Assembly (NCBI GenBank): GCA_016806645.1
Contig: JACSYO010002118.1
Coordinates: forward strand, 1-64,000
Reading direction: 5' to 3'
Length of the DNA stretch: 64,000 nt
Source: Ophiodon elongatus
Lineage: Eukaryota > Chordata > Actinopteri > Perciformes > Hexagrammidae
The notes under the pieces are model-generated. The model had not been told where the DNA came from, made no database searches, and saw only the letters and a list, made by a program, of their open reading frames with translations. Position numbers and translations under genes: made by a program. Numbering within the stretch: position 1 is the first letter of the stretch; each line of letters begins with the position of its first letter. This document shows, in pieces, positions 1 to 11,054 of this stretch.

Positions 1-495
1 CAGTATTCTTACAGTGTGGTATTAGTACTCAGTATTCTCACAGTGTGGTATTAGTACTCAGTATTCTCACAGTGTGGTATTAGTACTCAGTATTCTCACA
101 GTGTGGTATTAGTACTCAGTATTCTCACAGTGTGGTATTAGTACTCAGTATTCTCACAGTGTGGTATTAGTACTCAGTATTCTTACAGTGTGGTATTAGT
201 ACTCAGTATTCTTACAGTGTGGTATTAGTACTCAGTATTCTCACAGTGTGGTATTAGTACTCAGTATTCTTACAGTGTGGTATTAGTACTCAGTATTCTC
301 ACAGTGTGGTATTAGTACTCAGTATTCTCACAGTGTGGTATTAGTACTCAATATTCTTACAGTGTGGTATTAGTACTCAGTATTCTTACAGTGTGGTATT
401 AGTACTCAGTATTCTTACAGTGTGGTATTAGTACTCAGTATTCTTACAGTGTGGTATTAGTACTCAGTATTCTTACAGTGTGGTATTAGTACTCA
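1..495. repeat. 29-bp minisatellite in intron 4 of TnI-a
   Basis: About 17 near-perfect copies of a 29-bp unit containing cagtattctcacagtgtgg followed by tattagtact. Copies differ mainly by a C/T change (ttctcac against ttcttac). The array starts at or beyond the left edge and ends about 20 bp from the exon 4 splice donor of TnI-a. There are no spacers, so it is not a CRISPR-type array. Confidence 0.95.
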
Positions 496-517
496 TACTG
501 AGTATTCCGGGTCTCAC

Positions 518-2337
518 CATGAGGGCGGCCAGATCCCCGTTCAGGTCGGGGGTGGGACAGTTCTCGGACATGTACGTCTCCTTCGCCGTTACCAAGGCGA
601 TCTTCTCCTGCTCGATCCAGGTGGCGGCGATCTGCAGCATCACGCTCTGAGGGAGGAGAGGAGAGCGAGCACATTGTTAGAAGGTCCACGCAAAGCTCCA
701 CAGAAACTCTAACGGGGACGTCAGCGAGGAGGAGGAGGAGGAGGAGGAGGAGGAGGAGGAGGAGGAGGAGGAGGAGGAGGAGGAGTGCTCACCTTCAGGT
801 GATGCCGGCGGCTGGACGTCATTTTCTTTACCCTGAGACACGAGAGAGCAAACGGTCAGTCGGTACAGTAAACGGGAAGCTAACAGACGGTTAGCATTAG
901 CTTAGCATAAAGAGTGGAAACGGGGGGAAACAGCTAGCGGTCGGGACCCTCCGGTGGGACATTTTATTCGTGTCGCCAAATAAATTGTCAGAATGTCTCC
1001 ATTGTCTTTGATTTAACTTTCCTCTCTGCAGTTCACTGCTGAGCCACACGAGGGCGCTGGGTGTTTGTATTGTTCTGATCATTTAGATTCTGCTGGACTC
1101 TAACGATACGTTCTGTCTGTTCAACTGACGACAGGAAATGAAAAGAGTAACACAGACGCTTGACTCCACTTAAATGCATTCATTTGCTCTCATTCATAAA
1201 GTATTAGATTTCAATAACAAGTGCATAAAACAAAGTTGTGATATCTCTTCTGAATGACTGGTTTACCTGTTAAAGATGATACCGGAGGAGGAAACGACAG
1301 GAACGCTTAAAAAGAGGGTCCGATCTAATTGATCTCCCTAATTAACACGCTTTATTCAAACTATTTGACTTTTATTCTCAGGTGTTCTGTTATGTTTTAA
1401 TGAATAAATAACATCTGTTGCCTAATCTTCTACCTGGTATGAACACATAATGTAAATAAAGGTAAATAAATGGTAAATAAAGAGGAAAAAAGATGCTAAA
1501 ATTGGAAATTAATGCAGTTCACATATTTTACTATTTCACACAATAAAATAATCATCATGAAATCCTAAATCCTCATGAACAGTTTAAGTCATGACACTAA
1601 TCTTAAAGGAGGAGAGCAAACAAACTGTAACCATCTGAAAGGTTGAAACATATTTAAAAATGTATTAATAAATATAGTACATATATATATATATATATAG
1701 AGAGAGAATATAAAAGAGACTCATGTTTCTCCTCACAGTACAGCTGCTGTTATCTGAACCTTCACATGTTCACATCACGTGTTCAGACATTCTGTCCGTC
1801 CAACACATGAGACTCACACGATGATGAAGATGAGGATGAAGATGATGAAGATGATGAAGAGTCCAAATGAAGATTTACATTTAAATGATTTGATTGTTTG
1901 TTTGAATAAATCAACTTTCTGTTGTTTAGCTCCTGTTTTCTGATATTTTTTAACTGAAGGTTTCCGGCTTTTTGAGACAAAGATTTAAAGTCCAGAAATG
2001 TATCAGATATGTTTTTGTATTTTTATTAATATGCGAGTATATTAAGTCTAATCATTTTACTAATACTAATTATTTGAATAATATTTTCTTTGTGATGTTT
2101 AACAAAATTCTTCAGCGACCATTTCTTTCCTAATTCAAAGGTAAATGGAGAATGTGTTTAATGAACATTTTACTTTTTCTCTACAAGCAGAAAACAATTC
2201 AATAAATTAGAAAAGATTATGTAAAACAGTGAATAATTAATTAAGATTTATTTCGGTTAGAATTCTCGAAAACGCAACAAAACCAACTGAATTTGAATTA
2301 AAATCAGAGTCTCTCCTTTCCCAACATTAACTATGTA

Positions 2338-2395
<58 letters not shown>

Positions 2396-3164
2396 CGCCC
2401 TCAGAGTGAAGAGGAGAGACGTGGTTCTAAAGACGCCATGTTGGGAAACTCTATCTGGTTTTAACTCCGAGAGATTATCAGGAATCTACAGACACATAAA
2501 CAAAGGCTGAGCCGGAGGAAACGCTCTTCAGATAGAAACAAATAAACAACAAGTAAACAAACAACAAGTAAACAAACAACAAGTAAACAAACAACAAGTA
2601 AACAGACGTGAAGAGGAAACACAAACAGAAGTGTGATGCTCTTCAGATTAAATCTAATTAAAGAAAGATTCAACTAAACAAGTTAACGAGACCAAAGGAG
2701 GAGGAGGAAGAAGAGGAGGAGGAGGAAGAAGAGGAGGAGGAGGAGGAGGAGGAGGAGGAGGAGGAGGAGGAGGAGGAGGAGGAGGAGGAAGAAGAGGAGA
2801 TGATGATGAAGAAGGAGGAGGAGGAGGAGGAGGAGGAGGTGATAAAGAAGAAGAAGAGGAAGGGGAAGAGGAAGAGGAAGAGGAGGAGTAAGAGGAGGAG
2901 TAAGAGGAGGAGGAGGAGGAGGAGGTGATGAAGAAGAAGAAGAAGAAGAAGAGGGGAAGAAGAAGAGGAGATGATGATGATGAAGAAGGAGGAGGAAGAG
3001 GAAGAGGAGGAAGAGGAAGAGGAAGAGGAAGAGGAGGAGGAGGAGGAAGATGAGGAGGAAGAGGAAGATGAGGAGGAGGAAGAGGAAGAGGAAGAGGAGG
3101 AGGAGGAGGAGGAGGAGGAGGAGGAGGAGGAGGAGGAGGAGGAGGCGTGTACTCACTCAGACAT
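518..3164 (-). CDS. Troponin I, fast skeletal type (TnI-a), 5' part; 3' exons lie off the left edge
   Basis: TnI is the inhibitory subunit of the thin-filament troponin complex; it blocks actomyosin until calcium binds troponin C. Visible coding exons on the minus strand: exon 2 at 3164-3157 (ATG TCT GA, donor GTGAGT; 5' UTR back to an acceptor near 3186), exon 3 at 832-793 and exon 4 at 646-518. They join in frame to MSEVKKMTSSRRHHLK and then a 43-codon exon starting SVMLQIAATWIEQEK and ending LNGDLAALM. The SRRHHLK-SVMLQIAA stretch is the troponin-C-binding N-terminal region of fast TnI. The TnT-binding, inhibitory and C-terminal exons must lie left of position 1, so it cannot be said whether the gene is intact. 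Tandem repeats abut three splice donors: a 29-bp array at exon 4, GGA at exon 3 and GGA/GAA at exon 2. The valine after MSE replaces the glycine of TnI-b. Confidence 0.9.
725..785. repeat. (GGA)n microsatellite
   Basis: About 20 uninterrupted GGA triplets in intron 3 of TnI-a, ending 7 bp from the exon 3 donor. On the transcribed strand it reads as a CCT-rich pyrimidine tract immediately inside the intron. Confidence 0.95.
2340..2392. repeat. (TA)n microsatellite
   Basis: About 25 TA dinucleotides in a row, within intron 2 of TnI-a. Confidence 0.95.
2536..2606. repeat. 15-bp minisatellite (caacaagtaaacaaa)
   Basis: Four to five copies of caacaagtaaacaaa in tandem, intronic to TnI-a. Confidence 0.9.
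2695..3147. repeat. 450-bp GGA/GAA purine tract
   Basis: Almost pure purine on the plus strand: GGA and GAA triplets with a few GAT interruptions. It ends about 10 bp from the exon 2 donor of TnI-a, so the pre-mRNA intron begins with a long pyrimidine run. Long acidic or basic open frames across it are low-complexity artefacts. Confidence 0.95.
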
Positions 3165-3447
3165 GCTGCTGCTGGGTGTCTTCAGCCTGGGGAGACAGAG
3201 ACGTAAATCAGGAGTCGACAGGTTACATGGAACACGTTATTGATCAGCGACCTTTGACCTCCAGGGAACCCGACCCCTCTCCGCCGCTCACCAACCGGCT
3301 AATTCTGTCCACGAGCAGCTCGAGTAGCGACGCCCCCTCCAGACATGCAGCTCCTGAGCTGGTCACCAAATGCCACCGCGAGGAGCCGTTAACACCGACC
3401 CGCTAAGCCCAACATCCTGCAGGCATGCGGCCCGCCGGGCGACGCCC

Positions 3448-3672
3448 AGGTCCCCGGAGACCACCAGGCCCCCGGAGACCACCAGACCCCCAGAGACCAC
3501 CAGGCCCCCGGAGACCACCAGACCCCCAGAGACCACCAAGCCCCCGGAGACCACCAGACCCCCAGAGACCACCAGGCCCCCGGAGACCACCAGGCCCCCG
3601 GAGACCACCAGACCCCCAGAGACCACCAAGCCCCCGGAGACCACCAGACCCCCGGAGACCACCAGGCCCCCT
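3448..3672. repeat. 18-bp minisatellite in intron 1 of TnI-a
   Basis: About 12 copies of an 18-bp unit such as cccccggagaccaccagg, with variants cag for cgg and aag for agg. The reading frame stays open only because 18 is a multiple of three. Confidence 0.95.
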
Positions 3673-3819
3673 GGTCCTTAGACCAGGATCCAGTCTGAGA
3701 CTGTGAACCTGGTCCTGGTCCTGGTCCTGGTCCTTAGACCAGGATCCAGTCTGAGACTGTGAACCTGGTCCTGGTCCTGGTCCTTAGACCAGGATCCAGT
3801 CTGAGACTGTGAACCTGGT
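3670..3819. repeat. Tandem repeat of about 55-60 bp, three copies
   Basis: Three copies of a unit containing ccttagaccaggatccagtc, separated by variable numbers of ctggtc hexamers. It directly follows the 18-bp array in intron 1 of TnI-a. Confidence 0.9.
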
Positions 3820-4613
3820 TTTTCTTCACACAGATTTTCATTCTTACATCAAACATCGTCCCAACAGGAGCAGAAATAAATCTCGAATCCTCATCACAAA
3901 GAATTAATTTCTTCTAATTTATAACAAACATAAAGCCCTACCACAATGTTTTTATATAAATTCATCAAATTTATAACAAAATCATGCGGTATGGCTTTTT
4001 TTTCTGCGAGTCATAATTTAGAGAATTTCTCGGGAAAGAAATATGTAATCTGGTACTTAATATCCAGGTAATTACAGCGTTCAATGAGTGCACTTCTAAT
4101 TAATAATCGTTATATAAAAGTCTGCCAGTCAGCTGTGCATGGAGCTACGAGCAAACAGCTCAACATGTGGAGTTTTAAATAATAACAACAATAATAAAAT
4201 CGACGTGGTTCTAAATGAAGCTTTTCCTTCATCGTTCTTGCAGGAAATTATTTTTTTGTATCTGTAATGCAGTTTTTTTTGTTTTTTTTTGGTATCTGGA
4301 AAGGACACGCACAATAAATTGCTTTAAAAAAAGATTAAAAAAATCGAAAATCCAAGCTTTAAAATATGATATATCATATGATTTTAAATGTTACACCAAC
4401 ACCATGCGAGTCCAAACCCTGCAGGGTCACAACAAAATGTTTCACTTTCACAACAAACTTTATCCCGTAAACGTCCCGAAGTTATTCAGCTCGGCGAACG
4501 CAGACCTCGGAGGTCAGAGGTCACACCTGCAGCTCCACCTTCTGGAGTCGCTTCACCTGTGGAGAAAAGCCGGCTCCCGGTGGTCCGCGGCCCCGAGCGG
4601 CAGAGACTCTCAC

Positions 4614-4805
4614 CTACTGTGACGACGTGACGACGGGCAGGAAGACGGAGTACAAGGAGAAGGGGGGAGAGAGGCTGCCAAGTCCTGAACAGTAAAGATG
4701 AAACAGGGTATATAGGGTGTGAAGCGCCCGCTCAGCAGGAACCACAGCCCTCTTTATGGTAGCGGAGCCGCTTCAGACCAATGGGCCGGCAGGCTCCAGA
4801 AATAC
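4614..4805 (-). promoter_or_regulatory. TnI-a core promoter and non-coding exon 1
   Basis: Read on the minus strand. A TATA box (TATATA, 4714-4709) lies about 95 bp before a good splice donor (AG|GTGAGA, exon end 4614), which predicts a non-coding exon 1 of about 70 bp starting near 4685. Upstream, 4747-4805 carries the block shared with TnI-c, -d and -e: plus-strand ctctttatggtagcgg, then accaatgggcc (an inverted CCAAT box) and then ccagaaatac. Position and order match the other genes, which is the main evidence. The start site is inferred from TATA spacing. Confidence 0.75.
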
Positions 4806-4815
4806 CACCAGACTC

Positions 4816-6519
4816 CCGAGGAACCTCGTAAATTTCTTCCGTCTCCTTCGCGGACGATGAACGGACGCTATCGGGTTTCCTCCCACGAGAGGAGCGCCGG
4901 GACGCCGCATTGTTACGCTCACACTCGAGAGGAGCTGTGAGCGGGTTAGGAATGTTCACCAATAAATATGAACATGAGACTTCACCAGCTGACATTAAGA
5001 CGGGACGTCATTGTCTCATGCATTTTCATACGCTTCCAGAACAGAAATGTGAACGTTGGATAAAAGTCAGATTCAAAATTCTTGTTTCCTGTTGTTGACA
5101 TATTAGAGTCAAAGGTTTTACATTTTAAATATATCTTTGTTTCACTTCATAAATCAGAAAATACTGTCAACAGCCATTAAAAACATCTATTTCCTCCATG
5201 TTCTTATTAATAAATGTGTATAAATGAGGCTCTGAGTGCCGTGTGAACAAACCCCTCTGTAGAAAGCTCCAGAATCTCTTCCAGAAGTAAAGAGTAAAGT
5301 TTGGTGATGTAAGAGCTACTGAAGTGGAGATTTCTGGATCAGAGTCTGAGAACAAACTCATTTATTAAAGAGATGTTTAGTTAAATTACAGACATGAAGA
5401 AGACTCTACAGGTGAAGAGGGTCAAAACATTAATGAGTAGATATCACCATGAAACTTCACCAGTTCATCACTCACATGAAGAGGAGGATTTATTGTATTA
5501 CAAGTTTACTGAAATGTTATATATATTATATTATATATATATTACATATTAAATATGCAACGAGGCATTATGTAATGGTGACTTTTGGTGAATTTAGCAG
5601 AAATCTATAGACGTAAATAAACAAAGTAATAAAATAAATGTTTTAATTTCCTCGAATCTGAAAGAAGACGAATTATGGAAGAAAAATAGGCCGATGTATT
5701 TGTTTAATCTGTTTTTAACTAAAGTTCAAGTTAATATGAAGAATACGTTTTAGGAAGTCTTTCTACTAAAAAGATGGAACATTGAAAGATTGATTTTATC
5801 AGATTAACTTCAGATAAAGAGAATATCTACCGGTGTAAACAATAATCTGGATATTTGAGATCAACATATTGATATCCTGTTAACAGGACACGTGATATTA
5901 TGGTAGAAATAATCCTGCGCCTCTAAAACCGTATTTTATTCACAGTTATTGTTACAGAAAATCTATGTATTTTCAGTGTTATTGACAAAAGAAAGGTGAC
6001 AAAACACACAATAAAAGTATTTCAACAGCAGACTTTGTGATAATAATGTTATTGTGAATTATGTTGTCCAAAAACTCTTTTAGTGTACAAAAAAAATAAA
6101 TAAGAAAAATGTTATCAGATTAAAAAATATCAGATTTCAAACTTTGGAGCTACAAAAGTAGAAATGTGATTTCATAATTTACAATTTAATGAGGCATCAG
6201 TCTGATCAAACTGATAAAGAATATTATTATTTGGATATAAAGTGGTTTCGTTAGATATTTAAAGGAACCAAACTATAGATTCTGGCAAAAGTAAAAAGAA
6301 ATAAGAAATAAACACACGGTGAGGTTAAAGAAAATCTTAAAATGATCAGTAAACTAAAAGTCCTTTAAATAAAAAAACATCTGAATTTAAAGATGTTTAT
6401 TCGTAATAAACTCTGAAGCATCAGAACTGATGATTAAACTGACATTTATTCTTTTTCAGCTTAAAACTGGAATTAAATAGTCGATTTTAATTTTCGACAA
6501 AGCAGATACATTCATAAAT
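4816..6519. other. Intergenic DNA upstream of TnI-a; no gene seen
   Basis: AT-rich sequence without recognisable coding exons. A MEF2-like AT motif (aataaatatg) lies near 4961, and an imperfect AT palindromic stretch lies near 5518-5550. Nothing else stands out. Confidence 0.5.
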
Positions 6520-8460
6520 TAAAGCTGCGAGCAGCGATGAACGGGTCCGAGGATCTCTACGCGTCGGGGGCGCTGGCGGGACGCCGGCTTGCTCGGCCGA
6601 GAACGTTCGACCGCCAGTCAGACGTTTTTTTCCCGCGTGGAGTGCGTGAGGCAGGATGTTACGCTTTGCAAATACTTTACCGGTTCCTGTATCCGCTATA
6701 CGCCGCTAGACGACACACTCAACACCATACATCATGTTTCTCTATGTGAAGTGTAGACCACGTCATGTAAATGTCATGTAAATCCGATGCCGTTTGTCAC
6801 GTAACGCTGATTTCCTTTCGCCAGTAGGTGGCGCTTTGACTTTGAGTGAAAATAGACTTGTAGCCCTGACTGTTATCAAGCATGACAAGTTTGGGGCAGA
6901 TTCCAGGAAGTCCAGTGGAGCTACATGAGCTCGTTTAATGAGGATTCAGGTAAAATGGCCACCACAGTCACGCCGTTCCGTGAAACGTAAAGCTTTTAAT
7001 AACTTTTATTCACAAAGGTCTTTAGATTATACTGACCAAATTTGAAATGGATCTGACAAACTCCCTACAAGGAGTTCGTAAAAGTAAAGCGCTTAAAAAA
7101 AGGCCAAAAATATAAAAATACAAATGGCCGACTTCCGATACGGTTTAGAGCATTGGTGCCAAGATACTTTTTTTTAAGTCTCCATGTGATACATGTGCCT
7201 ATTACATTTCATATATGCAGGGGTAAACGTAGCGCTGGGGGAAATGTGTAAGGGGCGCTATTCAGGCGATTTTGAACGCCCAAGCCAAAAGCCCACATGA
7301 ATTACTTATTTCCATCACCTATGACACATGTGTAAAGTTACATGAGTTTTTGAGCATCCTAAGCCACTTAACAATCAGCTTCATTTTACATGGCAATGAT
7401 GCGTCGCCACAGCAACGTAGTTTCACGAAAACTCACAATATTCATGATCATGCATCATCAATATGTTAAGGCTTTTCATACCAAATTTGAGGTCAATCTG
7501 GTCAACTGGCTCGGAGGAGTACATCAAAGTATAAAACGCGTCATTTCCTTTTGCCAGGAAGTGGCGCTATGACAATGTGAACATTTCTTCATGTGCTCAG
7601 TTCTGGACCGGCATCATGCATGAGACATTCTGGGTGGATTGGATGATGTACCTTGGAGTTACAACAACTTTCTCTAACATAGTGAACCGCACAAAATGGG
7701 AGTGAAAGTCAAGGCCGTTGAGAAAAAACTGACGATTTCAATAATTTTTCATCACAAAGATCTAAAGAGCATCGTGACCAAATTTGGAGTTGATCGCATT
7801 AATTCTGTAGGAGAAGTTTGTAAAAGTATAAAGGCTGAAAACGGCGAAAAATGACAAAAAAAAAACAAATTGGCCGAATTACTGTAGCCCCTAGTGTCTA
7901 AATGGCATAAACATTTCATGGTATGTTACGGGATGCAATGTGCACATATGCTGCAAATCCTGTGACACTAAGTCCAATGGTTTTGAAGTTATAAGTATTG
8001 ATGTACAAGACACGCCCCTAAGAAGTTCATTGGTCCTTATCTTATGAATGCAATAATATATCAACAAGCTTTTGGTAACTGTTGATGATATAGGTCAAAT
8101 AATGATCCACAGGGAATATGGTATAAATCGGACCCAGCGTGTAGGAGGAGTTTGCAAAAATGTGTTTTTCACAAAATAAAAAATGATGGAAAGTTTAAGT
8201 AGGCAGAGCTTAGGGGTCTGAGAGGCTTTTTTGTAGAGCAGGTGGAGATGGACATTTATGTCAAATTTCAAATCAATCGGACAAACTGGCTGAGGGGCGT
8301 CGCCTGTCCAACTTCTAGGGGGCGCTAGAGAGACAATTTTTAACACACAAATATGACACCTATATCAGATGTCTATTTTCACTAAGCCTGACAAGCGTTC
8401 CAAATTTGGTGAGTTTTCAAGTATGCAAATACCCTAATAAAGGTAAATATAAGTTAACGT
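6520..8460. mobile_element. 1.9-kb modular interspersed repeat (non-autonomous, fish type)
   Basis: It starts with aaagctgcgagcagcgatga and contains about five loosely related modules. Each has a phrase like accaaatttgaggtcaatc, then an aactggctcggaggag-like phrase, then a tract ending in a variant of gtggcgctatgac. Phrases recur near 7035, 7480, 7775, 8110 and 8265. I recall repeats that begin this way from teleost genomes but cannot name the family. There is no transposase frame; all open frames are short. It lies between the promoter of TnI-a and the 3' end of TnI-b. Ends are approximate. Confidence 0.6.
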
Positions 8461-9149
8461 CTAACTTTCACACATTAAATCTGTCCTGACTGCGTTCTTA
8501 AGAGGACTGAATAATGTTTTCTACTTCAATAAAACATAATCTAACACGAAACATTAAAAAATAGACTTTAGTTTCACATCATTCATTCTGTTTATTTTGT
8601 TGAATAAATCCCAAATCCTAAAAAAAACTATGAAGAGGATTTCTTTTAGTTTTTTTAACCATCTGGGTGAAACCAGATGTGAAATGTTGAGAACGTAAAA
8701 CTTCCGTTAGTTTCACTATTTGTTCATTTCTTCCTGAAATATCGTCTTTTGGCTCCAACACAATCTTTATTCTAAATTCTATGGAGATTAAAATGATTGT
8801 CGGTAATTTGTCGGTATGATTTTAGGGGAAACAAAAAGGAATATTTCACTTAGATGCAACGGTGCAGCAATAAAATAAGTAAAGATATGAGCTTTAATAT
8901 TAACTGTTCTGTTCTGTAAGAGGTGGAAGAACTCTTTTAAGTGACTTTCAGGGAGACGTGAAGAGTTTAAGAGACCAAAGTTCATGCAGAGATTTCATTA
9001 AAAGTAAAAGAGAGAAACTCACCGTCTGTAGAACGTCGTGATGCTGCAGCTTCGTTTGGTCACGGAGGAGAAGAAGTCTGATTTTGATTTTAAATATTCA
9101 GCAAGACGCCACTTTTTCATGACGATGCAGATAAAAGAAATAGAGAGAC
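8461..9149. other. Unique AT-rich DNA between repeats
   Basis: No coding exon recognised. A minus-strand splice-donor-like sequence (ACG|GTGAGT) occurs near 9021, but no partner exon or TnI-like coding sequence is attached. Confidence 0.4.
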
Positions 9150-9801
<652 letters not shown>

Positions 9802-9981
9802 GGCTCTCTGCTGACATCTGGTGGTTCGTCCTGAACACAACACCAAATATTTACCAGTTGAAAAGTTAAAATGACTTCTCGACGCTGAAAACAGCTTCCC
9901 CTGATTCTGTTTCTGTTTCTGTGTAAATAAACTCTCCTTCAGTAAAGTTAAAGAAATAAAATCTCAGCAAAACAAAATCAA

Positions 9982-10872
9982 GGAGATGAAGAAGAAGAAG
10001 AAGAAGGAGACAAAACGAAGAAAGTGAAGAGAAGAGGAGACGAAGAAGAAGAAGAAGAAGGAGACGAAGAAGAAGGAGACGAAGAAGAAGGAGAAGGAGA
10101 AGAAGAAGGAGAAGGAGAAGATTGAGATAAATAAGAAGAAGGAGAAAGAAGAAGAGACGAAGACGAAGAAATAAGAAGAAGGAGAAGAAGAAGGAGACGA
10201 AGAAGAAGAAGAAGAAGAAGAAGGAGAAGGAGAAGATTGAGATAAATAAGAAGAAGGAGAAAGAAGAAGAGATGAAGAAGAAGAAATAAGAAGGAGAAGA
10301 AGAAGAAGAACAAGAAGATTGAGAAGATTGAGATAAATAAGAAGAAGGAGAAAGAAGACGAAGAAGGAGACGAAGACAAAGAAGAAGAAGAAGGAGACGA
10401 AGAAGAAGAAGGAGACGAAGACAAAGAAGGAGACGAAGACAAAGAAGGAGACGAAGACGAAGAAGAAGAAGAAGATTGAGATAAATAAGAAGAAGGAGAA
10501 AGAAGAAGAGGAGATGGAGAAGAAGGAGAAGGAGAAGAAGAAAAAGAAATAAGAAGAAGGAGAAGGAGAAGAAGAGAAGAAATAAGAAGGAGAAGAAATA
10601 AGAAGGAGAAGAAGAAGAAGAAGGAGAAGATTGAGATAAATAAGAAGAAGGAGAAAGAAGATTAAGAAGGAGACGAAGACGAAGAAGAAGGAGACGAAGA
10701 AGAAGAAGAAGGAGACGAAGACAAAGAAGAAGAAGAAGAAGGAGAAGATTGAGATAAATAAGAAAAAAAAAGAAGAAGAGGAGATGGAGAAGAAGGAGAA
10801 GGAGAAGAAGAAGAAGAAATAAGAAGAAGGAGAAGAAGAAGAAGAAGAAGAAGAAGAAAGAAGGAGAAGGAG
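9982..10872. repeat. GAA-rich compound minisatellite
   Basis: About 0.9 kb of GAA/GGA/GAC purine repeat. A higher-order unit is visible because the phrase gattgagataaataagaag recurs about six times (near 10,120, 10,232, 10,325, 10,474, 10,629 and 10,747), followed by similar GAA blocks. It begins about 180 bp after the GA tract, so the two give roughly 1.7 kb of strongly purine-biased plus strand just beyond the 3' end of TnI-b. Confidence 0.93.
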
Positions 10873-10931
10873 AACCTCTAAACTCCCTTAAAGAACTGCA
10901 TCTGACATCATTGACTTATTCCAAAACACGA

Positions 10932-10937
10932 TTTAAT
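10932..10937 (-). terminator. Putative poly(A) signal of TnI-b (ATTAAA)
   Basis: ATTAAA on the minus strand, about 106 bases after the TnI-b stop codon. It is the first plausible signal downstream. The assignment rests on position only. Confidence 0.45.
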
Positions 10938-10994
10938 GGTACGAGTTTTTCCAATTCCATGAAAACGGCGAGAAGCAACAACGAGGAAGTGAAA

Positions 10995-11054
10995 GTCTCT
11001 AGGAAATCTCTAGGAAGTCTCTAGGAAGTCTCTAGGAAGTCTCTAGGAAGTCTC
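10995..11054. repeat. 11-bp minisatellite running through the TnI-b stop codon
   Basis: Five copies of gtctctaggaa (one begins with a) plus a partial sixth, which continues into the coding sequence as gtctcgaac. On the minus strand the unit reads ACTTCCTAGAG, so the last sense codons and the TAG stop of TnI-b (11,045-11,043) are the first copy of the array, and the start of the 3' UTR is the remaining copies. Confidence 0.93.

Larger units (their letters stand above)
840..2690. other. Intron 2 of TnI-a: AT-rich, no gene seen
   Basis: Mostly AT-rich unique sequence between exon 3 and the purine tract near exon 2. It holds a GAT-rich stretch (about 1819-1862), a short TA run (1679-1699), a long TA run (2340-2392) and a 15-bp minisatellite (2536-2606). 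No coding exon was recognised on either strand. Confidence 0.6.

Noticed and set aside
1..495. Regular 29-bp array resembling a CRISPR repeat length
   Set aside because: Units are directly adjacent without spacers and the host is a vertebrate.
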